From assembly GCA_937911235.1 (NCBI GenBank), contig CALDPN010000188.1, positions 1-23,527 of the forward strand: 23,527 nt of DNA. The letters run 5' to 3'. Source of the DNA: an uncultured Bacteroidales bacterium (GTDB lineage Bacteria > Bacteroidota > Bacteroidia > Bacteroidales > Paludibacteraceae). The position numbers were made by a program, and so were the translations under genes. Below the pieces are notes generated by a model. The model did no database searches. It saw only the letters and a program-made list of their open reading frames with translations, and had not been told where the DNA came from. Shown piece after piece: positions 14,890 to 22,201 of this stretch. Position 1 is the stretch's first letter; each line of letters starts with the position of its first letter.

Positions 14890-16485
14890 ATGAATAGAAT
14901 TTTTCTTATACTACTTGCGGTGCTTGTTTGCATGGGTGCGGTGGCTAAGCCTAAAAAGAAAAAGGCTAAAGCCTCTCGTGCTACTGCAAACACAGTAAGC
15001 CTTATAGCAGAACTTCCACAAAATATGGAAATTCAGGAGGTAACCACAGCATACAAAGCACCAAAACGTGAATTTAGAGGAGTGTGGATGCATACCATAT
15101 ATAATAATGTGTATCCAAAACTAACCTCTGACCAGTGGAAAGAGTATATAAGAAAACAACTAGACGAATATAAAGAGCTAGGAATAAACGTGGTGTTGTT
15201 TCAAGTAAGACCAGAGGCTGACGCCTTTTATGAGTCTGAATACGAGCCATGGAGTAGATTCCTAACAGGCGAGCAAGGTAAAAGTCCAGACCCATTTTTC
15301 GACCCACTTCACTTTATGACAGAAGAGTGTCATAAACGTTGTATGGAACTACACGCGTGGGTTAATCCTTATAGGGCAAATGCCAACAAAACTAAAAACC
15401 GTTTGGTTTGGCACCATATCTATTATGAAAAACGATATATGTTTTTCTCATACGGCAACCAACTAATGTTTAACCCTGGAGTGCCAGAAAGTAGAGAACA
15501 TATAGTAAAAGTGATATCAGATATTGTAAAAAGATATGATATAGACGGCATTCACATGGACGACTATTTCTATCCATACCCTATTCAAGGACTTAAACTG
15601 CCAGACAATGAAACCTTTAAAAGATATGGTCTAAACAAAGGCTACGAACTAGGCGAGATAGACCGTTGGCGTAGAGACAACGTAAACAAACTTGTGAGTG
15701 AACTATCAACCACCATTAAGTCTATTAAGCCATACGTAAAATTTGGTATTAGCCCATTTGGTATTTATAGAAATAAAAAACAAGACGCTTCAGGTAGCGA
15801 AACAAATGGCCTGAGCAACTACGACAACCTATATGCCGACACACAACTTTGGGTAAATAGCGGTTGGCTAGACTATATTATACCTCAGCTATATTGGGAG
15901 ATTGGTCACCCTGCAGCAGACTATACCACACTATTTAATTGGTGGAAAGATACCAAAGTAGAATATGTTCACACATTTATTGGTCAAGACGTTGGACGAA
16001 GCCTAAATCAAATCTCTAAAAAGCTAAACCCTACACGAGTGGCAGAAAATATTGGTGGAAACTGTTTTTGGAGTGGTGATATGCTACTTTCGGGCAAAAA
16101 TGGATACAAAGACAGTTTGAAAACCGAGTATTTCAAACACCACGCCATTGCTCCAAACTATCCAAAACTTAGCCACAAAGCGCCTAAACAGCCAAACAAC
16201 CTAAGACTTGAAATGATGGGTGCAGAGCCTAAACTATATTGGGACGCAGAAGATAGCGGCAACGATATGGAAAAACCATGGTATTATATAGTTTATGCTT
16301 GCGATTATAGAGCTAGACTTATAGACCAATTTGATCCTTCACGCATAGTATATGTGGGCACAGAAACTGAATATACTATTCCAGAGGATGTAAATCCGCT
16401 ACACTACAAATACATAGTTACTGCAGTAAACCGCATGCAAAACGAGAGCGAAGCGTCACAGGTGTGTAGGTATAGTGAAGAGTGA
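14890..16485 (+). CDS. Secreted GHL10 / DUF187 glycan hydrolase, DigH-like
   Basis: The start used is the ATG at 14890 (531 residues). A TTG one codon upstream is possible but less likely. A signal peptide (MNRIFLILLAVLVCMGAVA) without a proper lipobox leads to the envelope, followed by a lysine-rich stretch. The GHL10/DUF187 TIM-barrel (about 60-390) shows FRGVWMHT at 62-69, NVVLFQVRPEADAFY, HAWVNPYRAN and the acidic signature DGIHMDDYFYPY at 219-230, likely the active site. A fibronectin-III-like C-terminal domain follows (about 430-525). E. coli DigH of this family cleaves peptide-free peptidoglycan strands; that substrate is inferred here. The gene sits between two heptamer arrays. Confidence 0.9.
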   Translation: MNRIFLILLAVLVCMGAVAKPKKKKAKASRATANTVSLIAELPQNMEIQEVTTAYKAPKREFRGVWMHTIYNNVYPKLTSDQWKEYIRKQLDEYKELGINVVLFQVRPEADAFYESEYEPWSRFLTGEQGKSPDPFFDPLHFMTEECHKRCMELHAWVNPYRANANKTKNRLVWHHIYYEKRYMFFSYGNQLMFNPGVPESREHIVKVISDIVKRYDIDGIHMDDYFYPYPIQGLKLPDNETFKRYGLNKGYELGEIDRWRRDNVNKLVSELSTTIKSIKPYVKFGISPFGIYRNKKQDASGSETNGLSNYDNLYADTQLWVNSGWLDYIIPQLYWEIGHPAADYTTLFNWWKDTKVEYVHTFIGQDVGRSLNQISKKLNPTRVAENIGGNCFWSGDMLLSGKNGYKDSLKTEYFKHHAIAPNYPKLSHKAPKQPNNLRLEMMGAEPKLYWDAEDSGNDMEKPWYYIVYACDYRARLIDQFDPSRIVYVGTETEYTIPEDVNPLHYKYIVTAVNRMQNESEASQVCRYSEE

Positions 16486-16510
16486 GGAGTTAGGAGTTAG
16501 GAGTTAGGAG
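16486..16510 (+). repeat. Heptamer array GGAGTTA x3 between the DigH-like gene and birA
   Basis: Three exact units (16486-16506) start immediately after the TGA stop of the DigH-like gene and run into a fourth, altered unit GGAGTGA. This last unit supplies the GTG start of birA at 16510. The AGGAG at 16499-16503 lies 6 bases before that GTG, a good Shine-Dalgarno distance. Confidence 0.9.
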
Positions 16511-17250
16511 TGAATTTCAATATAACACATATCAACGAGTGTGACTCAACCAATGCGTTTTTGCAGAGGTTGTTGATGCAGGCAGATGCTACGGAAGGTA
16601 CTGTGGTGATGACCGACTTCCAAAGAAAAGGTCGCGGACAACTCACCAACGTGTGGGAAGCAGAGGCAGGCAAAAACATTCTATGTAGTATTTTGCTTCG
16701 TCCTACTCCCCTACCAATCAAACAACAATTCCTTATCTCGCAAGCCATATCTGTGGCTATAGTAGAGGTGCTAAACACGTTTGCCGAAGGCTTCTCTATA
16801 AAATGGCCAAACGATATTTACTACAAAGAAGATAAAATAGCAGGTATTTTAATAGAAAACAACCTATGCTCTGCGGGCATTAGCACCTGCATTATAGGTT
16901 TGGGGCTAAATGTAAACCAACAGACATTTAAAAGCGACGCACCAAACCCTATTTCACTATATAATATAATAGGTAAAGAGACTCCGGTGGAGGAGCTACT
17001 CGGTAGCATTCTAGAAAACTTCAGCAAGGTTTACTCTCTTGTGTATGCCGACGTGGACACACTTCGTGAAAAGTATTTCTCTCACCTTCTTTTCAACTAT
17101 CAGATGAGAAAATACGAAGACGAAAACGGCATTTTCACAGGCAAGATAATAGACGTGGAAAACGACGGGCACCTAATCATTGAAGACGAGGCGGGAGCGA
17201 AACGCAGGTATGCGTTTAAAGAAATACAGTTCAAACGAGAGCAGAACTAA
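16510..17250 (+). CDS. birA: Biotin-[acetyl-CoA-carboxylase] ligase (monofunctional BirA)
   Basis: Biotin-protein ligase activates biotin as biotinyl-AMP and attaches it to carrier lysines. The 246 residues hold the catalytic domain: DSTN at 12-15, GRGQ at 41-44 (adenylate-binding loop), a conserved W49, KWPND at 98-102 and KIAGILIE at 109-116. A small C-terminal domain follows (about 200-246). There is no N-terminal helix-turn-helix, so it is an enzyme only and not a bio-operon repressor. The GTG start at 16510 is preferred because an in-frame TAG lies four codons upstream and the next ATG would remove the DSTN motif. A likely client, the biotin-carrying decarboxylase subunit, is encoded 5 kb away. 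Confidence 0.93.
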   Translation: MNFNITHINECDSTNAFLQRLLMQADATEGTVVMTDFQRKGRGQLTNVWEAEAGKNILCSILLRPTPLPIKQQFLISQAISVAIVEVLNTFAEGFSIKWPNDIYYKEDKIAGILIENNLCSAGISTCIIGLGLNVNQQTFKSDAPNPISLYNIIGKETPVEELLGSILENFSKVYSLVYADVDTLREKYFSHLLFNYQMRKYEDENGIFTGKIIDVENDGHLIIEDEAGAKRRYAFKEIQFKREQN

Positions 17251-17311
17251 GCTTGCTTAAGTTATGCCGAGTGCAGACTGTATTCACGAGCGTAGCGAGT
17301 AATGTTCATAT
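17248..17311 (+). repeat. Dispersed structured repeat, copy B
   Basis: This is the second copy of the element at 11174-11244. It begins exactly at the birA stop codon, so TAAGCTTGCTTAAG contributes the TAA. The first hairpin pairs AACTAAG with CTTA-GTT (one extra base). The central segment here is the near-mirror GAGCGTAGCGAG in place of the GAAA hairpin of copy A. The right end TAATGTTCATAT matches copy A in 10 of 12 positions. Confidence 0.75.
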
Positions 17312-17317
17312 CAGCTA

Positions 17318-17334
17318 GGAGTTGCTTTAACTCC
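17318..17334. repeat. Short inverted repeat at the comF 3' end
   Basis: GGAGTT, a 5-base loop, then AACTCC form a 6-bp hairpin that overlaps the comF stop codon in the convergent birA-comF gap. The arms match the heptamer sequence, so this could be two head-to-head remnants of that repeat. No U-run follows on either strand. Confidence 0.5.
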
Positions 17335-18013
17335 CCACCGCTAACGACAGAAAACTCAATTTTACATTTGGTATTTTTTGTAGTTCCTCTAGGCAAGCGA
17401 TGGCAGTAGAGCCAGTGGTGAGCACGTCGTCTATGAGCAAAAGGTGTTTGTTCTCAAAGCCTTCGTTTGGCTCAAGTAAAAAAAGACCTTGCACGTTTTG
17501 CCACCTTTGGTCTTTGTTTTTGTGAGTTTGAGTTTCACTAAAACGAGTACGAGTAAGTAACTCAGAAAATATAGGCAGCCCCACTACACTTTGCACTCCT
17601 TTGGCTATCTCCTGAGACTGATTATACCCCCTTATCTTTTGTTTCTTCTTATGTAGAGGCACTGGCACTATTGCATCAATGCCTGCGAAAAAATCGGGCA
17701 TTTCACGCGCCATTATCTCCCCCATTTGTCTTGCTAGATAGTCTTTGTCTTTATACTTTATATGGTGCAAAATATTTTGCACAGAGGTCTGCTTTTCAAA
17801 CATACACCACGAAAAAGCCTTCTCGAGTTTCACTCTACCCAAAAATAAGTCCATTATCCTATTATCGGTGTAGTCTTGTTTGGCCAGGCGAGGCAAACTG
17901 TAAAGGCAAGTAAGGCAAATATTCTCCTCGCCCTCCATAAGAGAGCCGCCACAACAAACACAAAGTTTTGGAAACACTAAGTTGAGCAAAGAACTAAGAA
18001 ATGGGATTTTCAT
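17327..18013 (-). CDS. comF: ComF family phosphoribosyltransferase-like protein
   Basis: ComF-family proteins are linked to DNA uptake and to recombination of incoming strands in transformable bacteria, but are also common in non-competent species. The 228 residues start with a Cys4 zinc-finger pattern (C18-x2-C21 and C33-x2-C36). They end with a type I phosphoribosyltransferase PRPP loop LLIDDVLTTGST near residues 192-203. The middle has the conserved VPVPLHKKKQKIRGYNQS block. The start is 3 bases after the asparagine-synthetase-like stop, so it is probably the last gene of that operon. It converges on birA. Confidence 0.94.
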   Translation of the reverse strand: MKIPFLSSLLNLVFPKLCVCCGGSLMEGEENICLTCLYSLPRLAKQDYTDNRIMDLFLGRVKLEKAFSWCMFEKQTSVQNILHHIKYKDKDYLARQMGEIMAREMPDFFAGIDAIVPVPLHKKKQKIRGYNQSQEIAKGVQSVVGLPIFSELLTRTRFSETQTHKNKDQRWQNVQGLFLLEPNEGFENKHLLLIDDVLTTGSTAIACLEELQKIPNVKLSFLSLAVGS

Positions 18014-18016
18014 AAG

Positions 18017-19576
18017 TTATTTTTTGTTTAATAATTGTTGTATAGTGCCGATATACCACTCGGTAAGGGCAGAGTTTATAGAATAAGGTTTTGGAGCCTT
18101 ACTCTTATAGGTAGAGAAATGCTTACATAACATTTCGGCCAAATGCCAAGTACCCAAAATGTCTTGAGTAGGTCTTTTCGCCTTTTGCAGAAAAGCAGAA
18201 GCAAGCACAGCGCTAATGATATTCTTGATATATTGTTTGCGATAAGCAGATGTTGGCAACTGATGTTTTTTATAATTTACACCATTTCGCTCAAAGACTT
18301 GCTCCACACTTTCATTGTATAAAGCGCAATGATGCAACTGTTTCATAGAAAGAGAGCGCATTATGCACAAAAACTCCATATCCCAAAGTGGCATAAGCAC
18401 TTCGTGGCCAAAAAAAGTAAATGCACGAGCAGAGTTGGTAATAAAATGAGTTAAACGATTGGCAAAGACAAAGGCATTGTAAAGAGAAGGAGGATAAGTG
18501 CCAAACTGCTGCATTGCGTTAAACTCCTTTTTGATGGCAGCAGTTTTTAGCGACTTGTTTGCCTCAAAGTTGTTGAACAAAATACCATAAACAAGGGCAG
18601 AGATTGAAGAAGTTTCACCAATGAGTGATTTTGACAAATGCGAACCTGCGAAAAAATCGCCCGCGTGCCCCGGCACAAAAATAGCATCTTTTTCAAGAAC
18701 ACCTTTTGCTTGCAAGCACTTCACTGAGGCATATTCACCCAACCAACTAAAGTTTGTAAGCGCCCCCAAGTGCATTACATAATCATTGAAATCTGAAAAA
18801 TCTAGTTCATCACCTACCTTAGTTAAGTCTATTGGGTAATGTGCATAACCCAAGGCACACGCCACCTTACTTGCAACAGACACCTCAGAGGCAGAGTCAT
18901 TAGACCCAATTGTGTATGTAATTACATTTTTGTAACCTTGCTCTTTTAGTAGGCAAAGTATAATGCGAGAGTCGTAGCCAGCACTCATTGGCACCACTAT
19001 TTGTTTGCCAGAGGCTCTTTTTACAAGTCTTTTTACTGCGCTCTCTAAAGCAGAAAGCACTTGAGATTTGCTTGTTTTGCACACCTGGCCCTCATTTATA
19101 TTATAGTGGAAATATATGCTTGTTTGGGTTTCGCCTGCTGATAAAAACTCTATTGCAGTGCATGGTTTCACTTGAAGGATACCCTCAACTAATGTTTTGC
19201 CTTGAAGCGGAGCAAAAGAGCTACGCATTTGCTCAAGTGCAGAAGGTAAAATGCTACTTTCATTTGTGATGAGCGAATATGGATTGTCTGTTACTTGCCA
19301 TTTACCTTTACTATAAGAGTAAAAAACAGGGTAAATACGGGTGGTATCTATGGCAGCAGCAGTGAAGTTTTCTTTTGATATAATTACAGAGAATATGCCG
19401 TTTAATTTTTGTAAGATAAGGGTAAACTCTTCCAATGTTTGCAGCGCGCTAAAGTGGCGCGCAAGCGAAACACCACTTAAGAGAGTGTCATTGAAGAAAG
19501 CATAGCCAATAACAGCCACTCCACCATGCAGAGACCAAGCACTAGATAAATTAAGCTGTAGGCAATCCTTTTTCAT
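18017..19576 (-). CDS. Asparagine-synthetase-like protein of polysaccharide type
   Basis: The start chosen is the ATG at 19576 (519 residues); a TTG at 19588 is possible. The C-terminal half is an ATP-pyrophosphatase domain with a PP-loop, SAGYDS at 198-203 (canonical SGGxDS, one Gly to Ala), and GHAGDFFAGSH at 303-313. The N-terminal half resembles a glutamine-amidotransferase (Ntn) fold but has no cysteine at residue 2. Glutamine hydrolysis is therefore doubtful, and ammonia or another nucleophile may be used. Relatives with GH(S/A)GDFxxGSH are common in surface-polysaccharide clusters, where they are thought to amidate sugars. It overlaps the flippase gene by 26 bases and precedes comF by 3. 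The substrate is unknown. Confidence 0.85.
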   Translation of the reverse strand: MKKDCLQLNLSSAWSLHGGVAVIGYAFFNDTLLSGVSLARHFSALQTLEEFTLILQKLNGIFSVIISKENFTAAAIDTTRIYPVFYSYSKGKWQVTDNPYSLITNESSILPSALEQMRSSFAPLQGKTLVEGILQVKPCTAIEFLSAGETQTSIYFHYNINEGQVCKTSKSQVLSALESAVKRLVKRASGKQIVVPMSAGYDSRIILCLLKEQGYKNVITYTIGSNDSASEVSVASKVACALGYAHYPIDLTKVGDELDFSDFNDYVMHLGALTNFSWLGEYASVKCLQAKGVLEKDAIFVPGHAGDFFAGSHLSKSLIGETSSISALVYGILFNNFEANKSLKTAAIKKEFNAMQQFGTYPPSLYNAFVFANRLTHFITNSARAFTFFGHEVLMPLWDMEFLCIMRSLSMKQLHHCALYNESVEQVFERNGVNYKKHQLPTSAYRKQYIKNIISAVLASAFLQKAKRPTQDILGTWHLAEMLCKHFSTYKSKAPKPYSINSALTEWYIGTIQQLLNKK

Positions 19577-20855
19577 ATCCACGTGCAATGCTTAAATACC
19601 AAATTATTTTTGCCACATTTACTAGAAAGCAAATTGCAAAAAAGAATATTAATGTGATAAAGAAATCGCCTAAACAAATGCCACACACAAGCGCACTTGC
19701 TTTGCATAGAATATCCACCACTTCAAAAATGAGCAGACCCTCTTGTTTTTTGAATAGTTGAGGAAGGAAATCTATTACATTCGACACGGCAAATGCAAGA
19801 AGCCATGGTAGCATAAGGCGAATATACTCGCCAGAGGTGCGCCACTCATCGCCTAGGAGAATGGCTGTGATGTCGGGCAAAATAAATGCTAGCAAAGCAA
19901 AGGCAGGCACGCCAACCATAAACACAGAGGCAATGTATTTCTTAATAACTGGCATTATTTTTTCTTCCTTCCATACCTTTTCAGACACAAAGCGAAACAT
20001 GATTTTATAAAGCGAACTGCACGCCACATTAATTGGTGTGTGTGCAAGCATAAGTGCCATGCCATAAAGGCCTATTTCTCTCATGCCAAAGTGTGCAGAA
20101 AGAAGGAAGATAGGTAGCGATTTTGCTAGCAGATTTAATGTTTTACGGCTTAATGAAAACTTTGGAAATTTGATGTATTCTTGGGCAATAGCAAGGGTGG
20201 ATTGCCAAGTAGGGCGAGTGCCTAAAGAAGAGAAAAGTTTGTCTTTAAACTGTGCATACATGGCAACGAGTAGCAATATAACCACCGAACCAGACACCGC
20301 AGAAATGATAAGCCCCGCTGTGCTCCAACCCAGATTACCAAGAAGTATCTTTAGCGCCACGTTGTATAGGGCAAGAAGCACAAGGTAAAGAGAGATATAT
20401 TTGAATAGTTTCTTTCTTATTATAAGGCTGTCGCATATATTCCAAACAGCAGTGGCTGCCACATAGATTGGCATAAGGTAGTACCAAAGCTCTAGGTCTT
20501 CACTTCCAAAGATAGAGGAAATCTCTGCCGAAAATGGCACAGTGAGTAGCACAAGTGTGGTAACGAGGGCTACGGAGCCAAGGCAAACAGCCAACACAGA
20601 AGGGAGGTCTTTCTCGTTTTTGTGGAATACAAGAACATTTTGGTATTCGGCATTGGCAAGGAGCACAAGTATAGCAAATATAGAAACGAATAGGTTTAGT
20701 GTGCCCATTTCTTCTGGAGAGTATATGCGGGAGATGATTGGGTATGCCGCCAGCGTGATTATTTGAGCGAGGATGTTCCCGCTAAGCAGCACGCTCGTGT
20801 TTCGCACCACTCGCGATTGAAGAAATCGGTTGATATATTTGTTTTTGATTTGCAT
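19551..20855 (-). CDS. Oligosaccharide flippase (Wzx/MOP family)
   Basis: A 434-residue polytopic inner-membrane protein of the polysaccharide-transporter group, with about 12 hydrophobic segments. It opens with the typical RNTSVLLSGNILAQIITLAAYPIISRIYSPEEMG, where a first helix precedes the R-x-Y-S-P-E-E-x-G motif of Wzx/RfbX proteins. Such proteins move undecaprenyl-linked glycan units across the inner membrane. It is the first gene of a three-gene minus-strand operon with the asparagine-synthetase-like gene and comF. No glycosyltransferase, polymerase or sugar-nucleotide gene is next to it, so its glycan cannot be guessed. Confidence 0.9.
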   Translation of the reverse strand: MQIKNKYINRFLQSRVVRNTSVLLSGNILAQIITLAAYPIISRIYSPEEMGTLNLFVSIFAILVLLANAEYQNVLVFHKNEKDLPSVLAVCLGSVALVTTLVLLTVPFSAEISSIFGSEDLELWYYLMPIYVAATAVWNICDSLIIRKKLFKYISLYLVLLALYNVALKILLGNLGWSTAGLIISAVSGSVVILLLVAMYAQFKDKLFSSLGTRPTWQSTLAIAQEYIKFPKFSLSRKTLNLLAKSLPIFLLSAHFGMREIGLYGMALMLAHTPINVACSSLYKIMFRFVSEKVWKEEKIMPVIKKYIASVFMVGVPAFALLAFILPDITAILLGDEWRTSGEYIRLMLPWLLAFAVSNVIDFLPQLFKKQEGLLIFEVVDILCKASALVCGICLGDFFITLIFFFAICFLVNVAKIIWYLSIARGYEKGLPTA

Positions 20856-20863
20856 TACGAAAA

Positions 20864-20871
20864 CAAATATA
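20864..20871 (-). promoter_or_regulatory. Possible -7 element for the flippase operon
   Basis: TATATTTG on the minus strand fits TAnnTTTG. At the -33 position, 19 bases upstream, there is TTTT rather than TTTG, inside the U-run of the oadB terminator. Only 8 bases separate the element from the flippase ATG at 20855, so the mRNA would have almost no leader. Confidence 0.5.
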
Positions 20872-20880
20872 AGAAATTAA

Positions 20881-20921
20881 ATAAAAAAAGAAAAGCGTTT
20901 GAGGAATTTTCCTCAAACGCT
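20881..20921 (-). terminator. Intrinsic terminator after oadB
   Basis: On the minus strand AGCGTTTGAGGAA and TTCCTCAAACGCT form a 13-bp perfect inverted repeat (20921-20894). It is followed at once by a run of about 12 mostly T residues (20893-20881). This is the strongest rho-independent terminator in the window. It separates the decarboxylase operon from the flippase operon on the same strand, 30 bases after the oadB stop. Confidence 0.88.
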
Positions 20922-20951
20922 CTGTAAATGTATTTTGTTTTGTAAGGCGGA

Positions 20952-22196
20952 TTAACCCAAGAAGGAAATTAATATACCTGCCGCAACAGCAGAACCAATC
21001 ACACCAGCCACGTTAGACGACATACAGTAGTTTAACACGTGGTTTTTAGGGTCGTATTTAAGAGCGATGTCGTTAGCTACACGAGAAGCCATAGGCACAG
21101 CACTTAAACCAGTTGCACCAACAAGTGGATTGATTTTCTTTTTGCTGAATAGGTTCATTACTTTCACTAAAAGGATACCACCAAAGATAGAGAATCCGAA
21201 TGCAAGGAATCCACCTGCCACGATACCTAGAGTTTGGAAGTTTAGGAAAGCATCTACAGTCATAGTAGCACCTACAGAAAGACCAAGGAAAATGGTAGCA
21301 GCATTCATAATGCCGTTTGAAGCAGTTTCAAACAAGCGAGAAGTGTTTGCACCAATTTCTTTGATAAGGTTACCAAACATAAGCATACCTACTAGAGATA
21401 CTGCATCTGGCACAATGATAGCCACGATGGTAGTAACAGCAATAGGGAAAATAATCTTAAGTGCTCTCATGTTTTTGAACTCTGTTTTAGAAGGATAAAG
21501 TTTATCTTGTTCCTTCATGTTAATCATAAGTTCTTTTTTAGAGCAAGTAAGTTTTACCACTAGTGGAATAATCACTGGCACTAACGCCATATATGAATAT
21601 GCCGCAATAGCAATAGGAGCTAGCAAGTGTGGAGCAAGTTTAAGTGTGGTAAAGATAGCAGTAGGACCATCGGCACCACCAATGATAGCTAGTGAACCAG
21701 CTTCTTGTAGAGTAAAGAATTGAGAAGCCACTAGAAGTACTGCGAAAATACCAAATTGAGCACCTGCACCGAAGATAGCAAGTTTAAGGTTACGTAGCAT
21801 AGGACCAAAGTCGGTAAGCGCACCTACACCCATAAAGATGATAGGAGGAAGCAAACCAGATTTGATTAATGCGTAGTAAATAAGGTTCATAATGCCTAAG
21901 TCGTGTGCAATCTCTGGAAGAGACATTTCGTACACGTTTTTAGCCACCATTACACCATCTTTCATATAGTGAACTAGGCCTTCACCATCAGCACCAAGCA
22001 CACCCATGCCACCGCCAGGGAAGTTTGCAATAAGCACACCGAAAGCGATTGGCACTAAAAGAAGTGGTTCAAATTCCTTCTTAATACCTAAGTATAGAAG
22101 GACGAAAGCTAAGGCGTACATAATAAGGAAGCGAGGATCTTCCACAATGGCGCCTATGGCTGTCATGTCATAGATTTTACTTAATATTTCTCCCAT
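20952..22196 (-). CDS. oadB: Sodium-translocating decarboxylase beta subunit
   Basis: The beta subunit (OadB/GcdB/MmdB) decarboxylates carboxybiotin in the membrane and couples this to Na+ export. The 414-residue protein is strongly hydrophobic. It carries the family landmarks LLLVPIAFGVLIAN at 45-58, the key aspartate D176 in GGADGPTAIF, and N395 in SNVAGVIGSAVAAG at 394-407. The start is 5 bases after the alpha-subunit stop. Decarboxylase type (oxaloacetate, methylmalonyl-CoA or glutaconyl-CoA) is set by the alpha subunit; the neighbour points to oxaloacetate. No gamma subunit (OadG) lies between them, so it would be upstream or elsewhere. Confidence 0.95.
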   Translation of the reverse strand: MGEILSKIYDMTAIGAIVEDPRFLIMYALAFVLLYLGIKKEFEPLLLVPIAFGVLIANFPGGGMGVLGADGEGLVHYMKDGVMVAKNVYEMSLPEIAHDLGIMNLIYYALIKSGLLPPIIFMGVGALTDFGPMLRNLKLAIFGAGAQFGIFAVLLVASQFFTLQEAGSLAIIGGADGPTAIFTTLKLAPHLLAPIAIAAYSYMALVPVIIPLVVKLTCSKKELMINMKEQDKLYPSKTEFKNMRALKIIFPIAVTTIVAIIVPDAVSLVGMLMFGNLIKEIGANTSRLFETASNGIMNAATIFLGLSVGATMTVDAFLNFQTLGIVAGGFLAFGFSIFGGILLVKVMNLFSKKKINPLVGATGLSAVPMASRVANDIALKYDPKNHVLNYCMSSNVAGVIGSAVAAGILISFLG

Positions 22197-22201
22197 AGTT
22201 C

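Noticed and set aside
18017..20855. Flippase/AsnB-like/ComF operon considered as a defence or toxin island
   Set aside because: No nuclease, toxin, integrase or insertion-sequence gene is present. All three proteins belong to glycan or competence families.
21067..21498. 143-codon plus-strand open frame inside oadB
   Set aside because: It is antisense to a clearly real membrane protein gene, and its translation is low-complexity shadow sequence.
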